A DNA stretch of 64,000 bases from Longimonas halophila (GTDB lineage Bacteria; Bacteroidota; Rhodothermia; Rhodothermales; Salinibacteraceae), in NCBI RefSeq assembly GCF_002554705.1, contig NZ_PDEP01000005.1:62001-126000 (forward strand), written 5' to 3'. A program made the position numbers and the translations under genes. Positions 18,637-27,932 of the stretch are shown here, one piece after another (position 1 is the first letter of the stretch; the number at the start of each line of letters is the position of its first letter). The notes beneath the pieces were generated by a model. It made no database searches. It saw only the letters and a list, made by a program, of their open reading frames with translations, and was not told the DNA's origin.

Positions 18637-20079
18637 CTATACGTCCTCGCGGCTCCAGCCGGTGGAGTGGTCGTTGATGTAGGCGGTAAGCTGGTCGATG
18701 GCGACGCGGTCTTGCTCCATCGAGTCGCGGTCGCGTACGGTGACCTGCTGGTCGTCGAGCGTGTCGAAGTCCACCGTAATGCAGAACGGCGTGCCGGCTT
18801 CGTCCATGCGGCGGTAGCGTTTGCCCATGGAGCCGCGCTCGTCGTACATCACGTTGAAGTGCGGGCGCAGGTCGGCCTCGATGTCGTGGGCGATGTCGGG
18901 CAGGCCCTTCTTCTTCGAGAGTGGGAAGATCGCGGCGCGGATGGGCGCGACCTCGGGGTGAAAGCGCAGCACCGTGCGCTCGTTGCCGTTGGCCTCGTCC
19001 TCGTCGTAGGCGTCGCAGAGCAGCATCAGCACCGTGCGGTCGAGCCCGACCGAGGTTTCGACCACGTACGGGATGTATTTCTCCTGCTCGAACGGATCGT
19101 AGTAGGTCATATTCTTGCCCGAGTACTCCTGATGCCGCTTCAGGTCGTAGTCGGTGCGCGAGTGGATGCCCTCCACCTCCTTCCAGCCAATCGGGTACTC
19201 GTACTGGATGTCTTCGGCGGCGTCGGCGTAGTGCGAGAGCTGCTCGTGCTCGTGGAAGCGCAGCTTTGAGGGGCGCACGCCCAGGCGCTTGTGCCACGCC
19301 ATGCGCTTCTCGCGCCACTCCGCAAAGAAGTCGAGCTGCTCGCCCGGCTTCACGAAGTACTGCATCTCCATTTGTTCGAACTCGCGCATCCGGAAGACAA
19401 ACTGCCGCGCCACAATCTCATTGCGAAAGGCCTTGCCGATCTGGGCAATGCCAAACGGCACGTGCTGGCGCGCCGGCTCGCGCACGTTCTGGAAGTTCAC
19501 AAAGATGCCCTGGGCCGTCTCCGGACGCAGGAAGATGCGGTCGCCGGTTTCCGCAACGGGCCCCACGTGGGTTTCAAACATCAGGTTGAACTGCCGCACG
19601 GGCGTCCAGTCGAAGGCGCCGGAGCGAGGGGCGCGGATCTCCTCGTCCTGAATGATGTCGTACAGGTTGCCCGCCATGTCGTCGCTGTTGAGGGCGGCCA
19701 CGAGGCGTTCGTACACCGCCTCGGCCTGCTCCATGTCGCCGTCCTGGCGGAGGTCGCGGATGTGGTCTTCAATCAGTTCATCGGCGCGGTAACGGTGGTT
19801 CGACGCCTTGTCGTCGATCAGCGGATCGTTGAAGGCTTCGGTGTGGCCCGAAGCCTCCCACGTCTTCGGATGCATCATAATGGCCGCATCCAGCCCCACC
19901 ACATCGCCGTGGCCGTACACCATCTCCTGCCACCACAGGTCTTTGACGTTGCGCTTTAGCTCCACCCCCAGTGGACCGTAGTCGTACGTGGCGGCTTGTC
20001 CGCCGTAGATTTCGGACGACTGGAAGATGAAGCCGCGCTGCTTGCACAGCGACACGATGGTGTCGAACAGATCGCTCAT
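18637..20079 (-). CDS. glyS: Glycyl-tRNA synthetase, homodimeric class II type
   Basis: Charges tRNA-Gly with glycine; this is the alpha-2 form found in Bacteroidota, archaea and eukaryotes rather than the alpha2-beta2 form. The ATG ending at 20079 (MSDLFDTIVSLCKQRGF) is preferred to the in-frame codon at 20124. Motif 1 (YDYGPLGVELKRNVKDLWW), motif 2 (AFRNEIVARQFVFRMREFEQMEM) and the motif 3 GLDR near residue 345 are all clear. The C-terminal anticodon-binding domain starts at about 360 (HPEVAPIRAAIFPL). Length (480) is normal. It stands alone. Confidence 0.96.
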   Translation of the reverse strand: MSDLFDTIVSLCKQRGFIFQSSEIYGGQAATYDYGPLGVELKRNVKDLWWQEMVYGHGDVVGLDAAIMMHPKTWEASGHTEAFNDPLIDDKASNHRYRADELIEDHIRDLRQDGDMEQAEAVYERLVAALNSDDMAGNLYDIIQDEEIRAPRSGAFDWTPVRQFNLMFETHVGPVAETGDRIFLRPETAQGIFVNFQNVREPARQHVPFGIAQIGKAFRNEIVARQFVFRMREFEQMEMQYFVKPGEQLDFFAEWREKRMAWHKRLGVRPSKLRFHEHEQLSHYADAAEDIQYEYPIGWKEVEGIHSRTDYDLKRHQEYSGKNMTYYDPFEQEKYIPYVVETSVGLDRTVLMLLCDAYDEDEANGNERTVLRFHPEVAPIRAAIFPLSKKKGLPDIAHDIEADLRPHFNVMYDERGSMGKRYRRMDEAGTPFCITVDFDTLDDQQVTVRDRDSMEQDRVAIDQLTAYINDHSTGWSREDV

Positions 20080-20338
20080 ATCGGTATCAAGAGGGATTCG
20101 AAAAGGCCAAACACAACAAAGCAATGCGCACGTATGCGCCGTGCAGCCTATAACGTAGGCGTTTGGGGCAGGGGATGCAACGCATCACGTTGAAAAGCCG
20201 GTGCAGCACCAGACAGCAAGTGGGCAGGTTTCACTTGCAAAACGTGCAACTACGCCCGATCTTGTGTCTCCAGATCGCGTGTCATACGCGGTAGTCGGTC
20301 TGGACTCCGTTGTGCTTCCCACGAATCGTGTTCACATT

Positions 20339-20431
20339 ATGAACCGACGCATTAAACGACAGATCATCATCGCTGCGCTTGTACTTACCGCGATTATTGG
20401 CGGCCTTGCCCTCATTGCCCAGTTTGCCTGA
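20339..20431 (+). CDS. 30-residue single-pass membrane peptide coupled to the next gene
   Basis: The ATG at 20339 opens a 31-codon frame: a basic start (MNRRIKRQ) followed by about 22 hydrophobic residues ending ALIAQFA. Its TGA stop shares a base with the ATG of the next gene (TGATG at 20429-20433), a typical translational-coupling junction. The charge-then-helix layout suits a single-pass inner-membrane peptide. A longer frame from 20201 adds no recognisable sequence. Could be a leader peptide rather than a stable protein; I do not recognise a family. Confidence 0.5.
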   Translation: MNRRIKRQIIIAALVLTAIIGGLALIAQFA

Positions 20432-21216
20432 TGCTTGATTTCATGGGATACCGATGGGGGTGTGCTGCCGCTATACTGCTCGCGGGCATTCTTCTTGCGC
20501 ATCCCGCCAACGCGCAAGTCAACACCGAGCGCATGCGCAAGCTGGAAGCCGATGGCATTGGCGGGGCCGTAGGCGGATCGGTGGCTATACAGAGTGGCAA
20601 CACCGAACTCATCGAAGTTGGGGCTGACGCCCGCCTCGATGTGCTTCATGCGCCGCATTACGCCTTCATTGTGAGCGAGGTGCGCTACGGCGAGAGCGAC
20701 GGAAGCCGCTTCCGCGATGCGGCCTTTGCGCATTTGCGCTACAACTACCGGTTTAGCGGGCCGCTTGTGGCTGAGGCGTTTACGCAGCTCGAACGCGATA
20801 GCTTTGCGCTCTTGAATCTGCGTGCGCTTGTGGGCACCGGGCTTCGCCTCCGCCTGCTGAATACCGAACCGGCGCGCCTCTTTCTGGGTATCACGCCTAT
20901 GTTTGAGCGCGAGCGGCTGGATGCGGAACGGGTGGGGGCGCATCCTGCTCGAACGAACGCCCTGCGTATCAGCCAGTACCTGAACGCCCGATTGCGCCTG
21001 AGCGACCGCACCTTTCTGATAAGCACTACGTATGTGCAGCCCTGGGTGGCTGTGCCTGCGGATGTGCGGCTGCTCAACGAAACGCGCCTGGGCGTGGGCA
21101 TTACCGAGGCGCTTATGCTGCGCATCACCCTGAACACGCGCTACGACAGCCGCCCGCCCGGCGAGGTGTCGGACTGGACGCTGTCGTGGACGAACGGCAT
21201 TACCTTTACGTGGTAA
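20431..21216 (+). CDS. DUF481-like outer-membrane beta-barrel protein
   Basis: A 261-residue exported protein. A signal peptide (WGCAAAILLAGILLAHPANAQ) is followed by alternating beta-strand sequence with aromatic girdle residues, ending in FTW as outer-membrane barrels do. GGSVAIQSGNTELIEVGADARLD, RYNYRF and NETRLGVGI resemble DUF481 (YdiY-type) proteins, whose function is unknown; porin-like or salt-induced roles have been suggested for relatives. The start overlaps the upstream 30-codon frame; a second ATG four codons in is also possible. Family call is moderate. Confidence 0.7.
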   Translation: MLDFMGYRWGCAAAILLAGILLAHPANAQVNTERMRKLEADGIGGAVGGSVAIQSGNTELIEVGADARLDVLHAPHYAFIVSEVRYGESDGSRFRDAAFAHLRYNYRFSGPLVAEAFTQLERDSFALLNLRALVGTGLRLRLLNTEPARLFLGITPMFERERLDAERVGAHPARTNALRISQYLNARLRLSDRTFLISTTYVQPWVAVPADVRLLNETRLGVGITEALMLRITLNTRYDSRPPGEVSDWTLSWTNGITFTW

Positions 21217-21261
21217 GCGCCGCCCTTTGCCTCTCTTCTGTGTTGTCAACCGCTTTCGTTC

Positions 21262-22506
21262 ATGCTCACGCTGCTGCATCTGGCCGACGTTCATTTCGAC
21301 ACGATCTACGCCGGGCGCACGCTCGACCTGCGTCGCCGTCTGCGTGAGGCGCAGCAGACCGCCTTCGAGCACGCGGTGGACTGCGCCATTGAGGAGCCGG
21401 TCGACGCGGTGCTCATTGCCGGCGACCTGTTCGATGCCGACCGGCTCGGCCTCATGACTGAACGTGCCCTACTCGACCAGTTGCGCCGGCTGGAGGCGGC
21501 ATCGATCCCGGTTGTCTATGCCACCGGCGACCACGATCCGGGTCCGGCGCGCGGACGTGCTGCCTCGATCGACTGGCCTGCGAATGTGCATCTGGTTCGG
21601 AGCGCCGAACCGCGTGTCATCCCCCTGACCGATGATGATGGGGAGCGCATTGGGCAGGTGGTGGCTGTCGGGCATCCGCGGGCGCAGGTCTCCGAGAATC
21701 TCGCCATCCGCTTTCCGGAGGCCGAGGCCGATGTGCCAACCGTGGGACTGTTGCATGCGCACCTGGAAGACGCCGAGGACGCAGCGGCCCACGACCGCTA
21801 CGCGCCCTGCACGGCGGCCGATCTGCAGCGTACAGGATACAATTACTGGGCGCTGGGACACGTCCACCGGGGGCAGCAGGTCAATGCGGATGTGCCCGCC
21901 TATTACGCGGGCAATCTGCAAGGACGAAATCCAACCGAAACCGGCGTCAAGGGCGGCTTGCTAGTACGCATCCCCCCAGATGGCCTGCCAGATGTGACCG
22001 TGCAGCCGTTTGCGCCCATCCGGTGGCATACGCTTGTGCTCGACGACCTGGCGCATGTGGCGTCGGTTGATGCGCTGGCGGGAGGCATCGAGGACGCGTT
22101 TCAGGCGGTGCACACGCAGGCGCTGACGACCGAGTGGATGGTGCGCGTCCGCCTGCGTGGGGCCTGTCCCATGGCCAATGCATTACACGACGAGCGGGAG
22201 CGCCGCGCCCTCGCCAAGCAGTTGACCGCCCGCCTGAATGTGCTCGATGTGGAGCTTGTGCCCGACATGCTCACGCCGCCGGTAGAAGTCGCTCCGCATG
22301 AAGACGAGCCGCATCTGGCGGGCGAAGTCCTTGCGCTTATCGAAGACATTCGCACCGACGACGACTACCTGAACGAGTTGGCGGAGCGCATCTCGTGGGC
22401 GCATCCCGGCCACGCCACGCCCGCCGCCCGCCGCGCCTACCTGCGCGGCCTGCTCATGGGCCTCGACCGCGAGGCGCTCACTCGGCTGCTGGTGGATGCA
22501 GAGTAG
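21262..22506 (+). CDS. SbcD/YhaO-like DNA repair metallophosphoesterase
   Basis: Mre11/SbcD-superfamily nuclease, usually paired with an SbcC/Rad50-like ATPase for DNA end processing. Metal-binding motifs: LADVHFD (Asp9, His11), AGDLFD (Asp55), TGDHD (89-92), a LLHAHLED segment and ALGHVHRGQQ. The third motif normally reads GNHD; here Asp90 replaces the metal-binding Asn, a conservative but unusual change. Length (414) is like YhaO. The expected partner gene begins at 23386, after an inserted toxin-antitoxin pair. A mature SbcCD-like complex would act in the cytoplasm or at the membrane. Confidence 0.86.
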   Translation: MLTLLHLADVHFDTIYAGRTLDLRRRLREAQQTAFEHAVDCAIEEPVDAVLIAGDLFDADRLGLMTERALLDQLRRLEAASIPVVYATGDHDPGPARGRAASIDWPANVHLVRSAEPRVIPLTDDDGERIGQVVAVGHPRAQVSENLAIRFPEAEADVPTVGLLHAHLEDAEDAAAHDRYAPCTAADLQRTGYNYWALGHVHRGQQVNADVPAYYAGNLQGRNPTETGVKGGLLVRIPPDGLPDVTVQPFAPIRWHTLVLDDLAHVASVDALAGGIEDAFQAVHTQALTTEWMVRVRLRGACPMANALHDERERRALAKQLTARLNVLDVELVPDMLTPPVEVAPHEDEPHLAGEVLALIEDIRTDDDYLNELAERISWAHPGHATPAARRAYLRGLLMGLDREALTRLLVDAE

Positions 22507-22697
22507 CCTTCCACCTAACGTCGTGCTCCTGTGGCGAACGGCCCCGAAAGCATTCGGGAGGCGTTCCACCACACGCCTCTGCGCTGGATCGCGGGGGTGC
22601 CGAGCGCCAGCCAAATCCCGGAAAACTGAACTCGCACATGAGCAACGGGTCCAATACATCACGATGTGCTCCCCTACTGCCAGAACCCTTGGATGCT
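22507..22697. repeat. Gap with palindromic repeat, GAACGG family copy 1
   Basis: Contains GGCGAACGGCCCCGAAAGCATTCGGG-type sequence at 22533-22558, with inner arms CCCGAA and TTCGGG. The same core recurs at 39231-39255 and more loosely at 14921-14945. The rest of the gap holds no gene. Confidence 0.65.
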
Positions 22698-22916
22698 ATG
22701 TCGAAGCCATTCCGCATTGAGCATGACAAAGAAGAAATTGTCGTCCGATTCAACCGTAAATTAGTCGACTCGTCGGCATTGTCGCGTCTTCTGGATTACA
22801 TAGAACTCAACGCGCTGCAAACGGAGAGCGAGATCACTCCAAAAGAAATCCGCGTGCTCGCTGATGAAGTTGATGCAGCGGTGTGGAATCAGGTTAAAGA
22901 AAAGTATACTGAATAA
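22698..22916 (+). CDS. Antitoxin of a PIN-domain toxin-antitoxin pair
   Basis: A 72-residue acidic/basic small protein (MSKPFRIEHDKEEIVVRF) directly before a PIN nuclease gene; the intervening distance is three bases. ATG at 22698 chosen; the long open frame from 22395 is the shadow of the upstream gene. No DNA-binding motif is obvious, so the class is not certain (VapB-like by position). LDYIELNALQTESEI and VLADEVDAAVWNQVK are predicted helical. The whole module is AT-richer than its surroundings. Confidence 0.7.
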   Translation: MSKPFRIEHDKEEIVVRFNRKLVDSSALSRLLDYIELNALQTESEITPKEIRVLADEVDAAVWNQVKEKYTE

Positions 22917-22919
22917 GTC

Positions 22920-23342
22920 GTGCCCACCGTTGTTGTTGTTGATACCAACATACTCTTCTCGGCTCTCCTGAGGGCAGATACGCTCTTTGCAGATACAATT
23001 TTGCAGGGAGAGCACCGGTTTGTCGTCAACGAACTCGTGTTAACTGAGCTATTTCATCATAGAGAGAAAATCGCCCAGGTGAGTCGGCTGAGTGATGAAT
23101 CGATAACCCAACTCTATTATAGACTGATCCGAAGGGTAGAGCTGTACAGGGAGGACTTGATCTCGCCAGAAGTCCGAAAACAAGCGTACAAGCTCTGCCG
23201 AGATATAGACGAAACCGACGCCCCGCACGTCGCCATTACAATCGAGGTGAACGGGCTTCTGTGGACGGGGGATAAGCGTCTGAAAGCGGGACTCCAGTCA
23301 CAAGGATTCGACCGCTTTTTCGATCCAAGCCCCAGTCAGTAA
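22920..23342 (+). CDS. PIN-domain toxin (VapC-like RNase)
   Basis: A 140-residue PIN nuclease beginning at GTG 22920. VVVDTNILFSALLR carries the first catalytic Asp, LTELF the second-motif Glu, and the C-terminal acidic cluster reads DETDAPHVAITIEVNGLLWTGDKRL (Asp residues of motifs 3 and 4). These three to four acidic residues bind Mg2+ and cut RNA in VapC toxins. The AT-richer composition (116 G/C of 240 bases, 22981-23220, by hand count) contrasts with the high-GC genes around it. It pairs with the antitoxin upstream and splits the SbcD-like and SbcC-like genes. Confidence 0.85.
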   Translation: MPTVVVVDTNILFSALLRADTLFADTILQGEHRFVVNELVLTELFHHREKIAQVSRLSDESITQLYYRLIRRVELYREDLISPEVRKQAYKLCRDIDETDAPHVAITIEVNGLLWTGDKRLKAGLQSQGFDRFFDPSPSQ

Positions 23343-23385
23343 TCCTCCCCACCCAATCGCATTCCCCCATCGTCACGTCGTCAGT

Positions 23386-26079
23386 ATGCACCTAACCCAC
23401 TGTACCATCGACGCCTACGGCCCGCTGCGCGACTGCACGTTCGAGGCGCTGGATGCGCCGGTTGTCATCGTCTACGGCCCCAACGAAGCTGGCAAAACCG
23501 CGCTCTTTTCGTTTGTGCAGTCCATGCTGTACGGGCTGTACCCGCCCGCGCCCGATCGCCATCCGTATGCGCCTCACAGTGGGGCCATCATCAGCGGCGA
23601 GGCCGGGCTGCGCCTGCAAAACGGGGATCGCCTTACGGTGCAACGCCGCCTGCAGAGCAGTCCGCAGGGCCAGCTTACCGATGACGAAGGCCACACGCGC
23701 ATCCTGAATAACGAAACGCTGCCCCCCGTTACGCACGTGTCGCGCTCGGTCTACGAGACGGTGTACGCCCTCACGCTCGGCGATCTGGTGACGCTGCACG
23801 AGCAGAACGCCTGGGCCGAAATCCAGGATCGCCTGCTCGGCGCCGTCAGCGTCGACACGGTGCGCCCGGCGCGGGCCGTTATTGGCGAACTCGACGACGA
23901 GGCCAACGCGCTGTGGCGAGCCGACCAGCGCGGCACCCCCGAGGCCCAGGCGCTGCATGCCGACCGCGAGCGCCTCTACCGTGATCTCCAGAAAGCCCGT
24001 GCCCGCGACGAGGAGATGCGCACCGTGCACCAGAAGCGCGCCGACCGCGTGGAGCAGATTGCTACCCTGGAGGCCGAGCAGACCCAGCTTCGCATCGCCC
24101 AGCACCGCGATGAGCGCCTGCGTCCGGTCTACACGTTCTTGAAGCAGATCGAACAGAACGAAGCTGAGGCCGGCGACCTCTCGCCGTACGACCACATCGG
24201 CGATCCTGAGCAGGAACGTGCTGCGTTAGAGACCGACCTGGACGCCCGTGCCGACGAGCTGGAGCAGCTCCGCGAGCAGCGTACCACGCACCAGAAGGCG
24301 CTCGATGCGCGTACCGAAGCAGATGACGCTCTTGTTCGCCATGCCGCCGACATTGCTGCATGGCCGCAGCGCATGGAGCGCATTGAAACCGAACGTGCCA
24401 CGCTGGCTGACGACCGCGAGGCCGTGCGCCGTGCCCGTGCCGAGCGCGAACAGGCCGCCGAATGCCTCAGCGAGTCGTGGCAAGATGACTTCGCGGAGGC
24501 CGTCAAAACGCTGCGCCTGTCCGAGCTGCGCACGCGCATCCAGGCGTACACCGAGGCCGCCGCTATCCTGCGCGAAGCCCGGGCCGAAGCCGAGACGCTG
24601 CACCCCGATCGCACCGCTTCCATGCTGCCCGTATGGGCGTTAGGGGGAAGCGGAGGGCTCCTGCTGCTCACGTACATCCTTACCGGATCTACGCTGGCCC
24701 TGTCCGTAACCGGAGCGCTCCTTGTTGCGGCAGGGGTCTGGGGCTGGCATGCCAAAGAGCGTGCCACCGCACACGCCGAGCGCCTCGACGCCCTCAACCT
24801 GGAGCGGAAGCAGTCCGAGGCCACAGCCCGTGCCCGCGACGTACGCACGCTGCTCGACGCGCTCCCGCTTCCCGACGAACGCCTCGACGCCCCCACCCCG
24901 GCGCTGGCCCACGACCTGCAACAGCTGCAGCAGACCGTGCGCGACGTAGAGCAGGCGCAGGCCCGCGTTGAGCAGCGCCGCACGCGCCTGGCCGACGAGC
25001 GCAGCGCCTGGACCGATCTGCTTAGCACCACCCACAGCACCGACATCACCGACACGCACGACGACTGGCGTGCGCAGGTGCACGCCCTGCAAGCCCGGCT
25101 CGACAATGCCAAAGCGCGCATCCAGGCCGCCCAAGATGCCGAGCCCGTGCTGCCCATGGTCGAAGCGCGCATCGAACGCTTCCAGTCGATGCAAGACACG
25201 CAGCAGGCCGAGCACGATGCGCTGTGCGCACTTATCGAAGACCTGGGCGCGGGCGACTGGGACGATGGCGTGGCCGAACTTGCTTCCCGACGTGCTGCCG
25301 CTGAGCGGGCCCGCGAGGCCCACGAACGCATGCGCCGCCATCACCCCAACTGGAAAGAGCTACGCGACGAAATCCGTGCGCTCGACGATCCCGAGGCCGC
25401 GCTGGCCGCTACAGATGAGGAGCGCGTAGCCCGTAGCGAGCGTCTCGACGCGGTGGCCGAGGCGCTACAAACAGCCCGTGCCAAGAAAGACGAACACGAC
25501 CGCACCCTGCGCGAGCTGGCCGATCAGCCCACCATGGCCGTCATCGAAAGCGACATTGCTTCGATTGATGCCGAACTGGAGCGCGTACGCACCGAGCGCG
25601 ACCGCCTGACGCTTCTGGCTACGCTTCTTCGCGAGGCCGACCGCGCCGTTCGCACGCGGCATCAGCCCGATGTGATGCAGCGGGCCTCGACCTACGTGTC
25701 GACCCTGACCGAAGAGCGCTACACACGCATCGAGTGGCGCGAAGACGACGACCGCCTCGTTGTCTACGCGGCAGACCGCACCGATCCGCAGCCGGTGAGC
25801 GCGCCTATCAGCCGGGGCACGCGCGACCAGATCTACCTGGCGCTGCGCATGGCACTGGTCGACCACCTGGACGCGGGCCATGAGCCGCTGCCGATGTGCC
25901 TGGATGAGGTGCTCGTGAACTGGGACACCACGCGCCGCCAGGCTGGCTACCGCCTCTTGCGAGCGTGGGAGGATACGCGCCAGGTCTTCCTCTTTACGTG
26001 TCACCGCCCGCTCGTGGAGGAAGCACGCGAGGCGCTCGACGCCAACGTCATCACGATGCCATCTCCGCCTGATGCGTAA
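23386..26079 (+). CDS. SbcC/Rad50-like AAA ATPase of the YhaN type
   Basis: SMC-related ATPase, partner of SbcD/YhaO nucleases. Walker A GPNEAGKTA is at residues 31-39. Two long coiled coils flank a hydrophobic pair of segments near 413-455 (MLPVWALGG...TYIL...), suggesting membrane attachment in place of a zinc hook. The C-terminal half ends with a signature-like ISRGTRDQIYLALRMALVDH and Walker B LPMCLDEVLVNWD (Asp840). YhaN proteins have this hydrophobic middle. 897 residues is normal. Its natural neighbour is the metallophosphoesterase at 21262; the PIN module lies between. Confidence 0.87.
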   Translation: MHLTHCTIDAYGPLRDCTFEALDAPVVIVYGPNEAGKTALFSFVQSMLYGLYPPAPDRHPYAPHSGAIISGEAGLRLQNGDRLTVQRRLQSSPQGQLTDDEGHTRILNNETLPPVTHVSRSVYETVYALTLGDLVTLHEQNAWAEIQDRLLGAVSVDTVRPARAVIGELDDEANALWRADQRGTPEAQALHADRERLYRDLQKARARDEEMRTVHQKRADRVEQIATLEAEQTQLRIAQHRDERLRPVYTFLKQIEQNEAEAGDLSPYDHIGDPEQERAALETDLDARADELEQLREQRTTHQKALDARTEADDALVRHAADIAAWPQRMERIETERATLADDREAVRRARAEREQAAECLSESWQDDFAEAVKTLRLSELRTRIQAYTEAAAILREARAEAETLHPDRTASMLPVWALGGSGGLLLLTYILTGSTLALSVTGALLVAAGVWGWHAKERATAHAERLDALNLERKQSEATARARDVRTLLDALPLPDERLDAPTPALAHDLQQLQQTVRDVEQAQARVEQRRTRLADERSAWTDLLSTTHSTDITDTHDDWRAQVHALQARLDNAKARIQAAQDAEPVLPMVEARIERFQSMQDTQQAEHDALCALIEDLGAGDWDDGVAELASRRAAAERAREAHERMRRHHPNWKELRDEIRALDDPEAALAATDEERVARSERLDAVAEALQTARAKKDEHDRTLRELADQPTMAVIESDIASIDAELERVRTERDRLTLLATLLREADRAVRTRHQPDVMQRASTYVSTLTEERYTRIEWREDDDRLVVYAADRTDPQPVSAPISRGTRDQIYLALRMALVDHLDAGHEPLPMCLDEVLVNWDTTRRQAGYRLLRAWEDTRQVFLFTCHRPLVEEAREALDANVITMPSPPDA

Positions 26080-26343
26080 CGCGAAGCTCCCGATGGCGTG
26101 ACTTGATAGGGGGCACGCACCTGATCCGGACCTCCGCTATTTCTTGCACGGAGTCGGGGCAGAGCCCCTGAATGGCCTTCGTCGCACGGCGGAGCCATGC
26201 GACGAGGTGTTGATTCTCTTTCTTCTCCCGCTCGTCGCGAGGCAGTGTGGGGTTGCGAGATTAATCACAGGACCTGGCATCGACGGTCCTCCGTCGGTGC
26301 GATAGGGAAGAGAACGCTCCTGCGTCCGACCCTCCGTGTCGAA
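26080..26343. repeat. Repeat-bearing intergenic region
   Basis: Between yhaN-like and glmM this 264-base gap has a 27-base repeat at 26180-26206 (CGTCGCACGG...GCGACGAG; second copy 33359-33385, one difference) with 7-bp self-complementary ends. A two-hairpin element lies at 26277-26328 (GCATCGACGG/CCGTCGGTGC around TCCT, then ACGCTCCTGCGTCC), recurring at 54451-54499 with altered stems. No gene is evident. Confidence 0.7.
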
Positions 26344-27747
26344 TCATGTATTCAGTGCTTGCAGTTCCTTTTTGAAGCGATCGGCAAGAGCCTGTGCGTC
26401 GTCTTGGGTGGGGGCTTCGGTGTACACGCGCAGAATAGGTTCGGTATTCGAGGCGCGAAGATGCACCCAGCCTTCCGGCAGATCAATCTTCAGGCCGTCG
26501 GTCGTGTCGAGGGAGGCATTGGAGACGCCCGCGTATGCAGATTCGAGTGTGGCAAGGAGCGCGTCCACATCGAGGCCGTCGAGCGGCAGTTTGTCTTTGG
26601 CCATGGCGTAGGTGGGCATGGCATCGTGGAGTTCGGCGAGTGTGCTTCCGGTGGACGCCAGGTGCTGCACGATGAGGGCCGTGCCTGCGAGCGCATCGCG
26701 CCCGTAGTGCAGTTCGGGCAGAATCACGCCGCCGTTGCCCTCGCCGCCCAGAATGGCGTTGTGCGCCTTCATGGCCTGCACCACGTTGATCTCGCCGACT
26801 GCCGACCGATGCACCGGCTGGTTGTACTGCACGGCCACGTCGTCGATAGCACGTGAGGAGGAGAGGTTCGTGGCGAATGCGCCTTCGCGTCGCCGCCACA
26901 GGAAATCGGCCGCCAGCACCTGGGTGAGTTCTTCGAGGATGATGCGGCCCTTGTTATCGACCAGGGCCAGGCGGTCGGCATCGGGGTCCACAGCAAGGCC
27001 CAGGTCGGCGTTGTGTCTGGTCACGGCTTCAGCCAGTGCGGTAAGATGGTCCGGGCGCGGCTCGGGCGGACGCTCGAACTGTCCGTTGGGCGTGCAGAAC
27101 AGCCGCACGATCTGCGTGTCGCGGACGCCCAGCTCCTGGAGGAGCAGCGGAAGCGCCACCCCGCCCACGGAGTTGCATCCGTCGACGACGATGGTAAGGT
27201 CGCGCGCTGCGATGGATGCCGGGTCGATGTACGACAGGGCGCGGATGGCTTCAATGTGGGCGGGCACGAGATCGGCCTGGGTGTATGTGCCCATCTTGTC
27301 GTGCGAGACGACGGCTGCTGCATCCCCCTGCGATCGTTTTTTCATGGCGGCTCCTGCCTCGGCATCCAAAAACTCGCCGTTATGGTCGAGCAGCTTCAGC
27401 GCGTTCCAGTCGAGTGGGTTGTGGGAGGCCGACAGGATGACGCCACCTGCGGCATTGTGCTGCAGCACCCCCATCTCAACGGTGGGCGTAGGCGCTAAGC
27501 CCGCGTCGAGCACATCGCAGCCCATGCTCTGCAGCGTGCCCATGAGGATACGCTGAAATGCTGCGCCACTCGGACGTGCATCGCGGCCCACCACAACGAG
27601 CGGCTCGCGGTCCAGGGCCTCGGCCTGTTCACGACACCACGCGCCAAACGCCATGCCGTACCGAACGATTACGCCAGGGTCGAACCCGCGTCCGATGATA
27701 CCCCGAATACCCGAAACGGACTCAATGAGAACGGAGGAGGAAGCCAT
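26344..27747 (-). CDS. glmM: Phosphoglucosamine mutase
   Basis: Converts glucosamine 6-phosphate to glucosamine 1-phosphate for peptidoglycan and lipopolysaccharide precursors, via a phosphoserine. The active-site serine is Ser108 in SASHNP. Metal-binding DPDADRLA is near residue 255, GEGNGG near 345 and the phosphate-binding RASNTEPILRVY near 432. The opening SVSGIRGIIGRG is typical of the archaeal/Bacteroidota-type alpha-D-phosphohexomutase branch, so phosphomannomutase activity is a possible alternative. Length (467) is normal. It is divergent from the heme A synthesis genes. Confidence 0.9.
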   Translation of the reverse strand: MASSSVLIESVSGIRGIIGRGFDPGVIVRYGMAFGAWCREQAEALDREPLVVVGRDARPSGAAFQRILMGTLQSMGCDVLDAGLAPTPTVEMGVLQHNAAGGVILSASHNPLDWNALKLLDHNGEFLDAEAGAAMKKRSQGDAAAVVSHDKMGTYTQADLVPAHIEAIRALSYIDPASIAARDLTIVVDGCNSVGGVALPLLLQELGVRDTQIVRLFCTPNGQFERPPEPRPDHLTALAEAVTRHNADLGLAVDPDADRLALVDNKGRIILEELTQVLAADFLWRRREGAFATNLSSSRAIDDVAVQYNQPVHRSAVGEINVVQAMKAHNAILGGEGNGGVILPELHYGRDALAGTALIVQHLASTGSTLAELHDAMPTYAMAKDKLPLDGLDVDALLATLESAYAGVSNASLDTTDGLKIDLPEGWVHLRASNTEPILRVYTEAPTQDDAQALADRFKKELQALNT

Positions 27748-27932
27748 GTGAATGCGTCGTTTGTAGAACGGATCGGTTGGATGCGAAAAGGCGCTTCAAC
27801 GTAGGCATGAGGTCCGTACTTGTTCGGTACCAGCGTGCTCGTTCGACCGCTCTTAATGGAACGGGCATCCAATTGTGAAGGTATCCTTGCTTCCAAACAC
27901 CACTCTTTTATCGTCCGCTGCAACGGTGCATT

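Noticed and set aside
18344-19318. 324-residue minus-strand frame over the glyS end
   Set aside because: Out-of-frame with glyS on the same strand; composition is Arg/Ala-rich and unlike any protein family.
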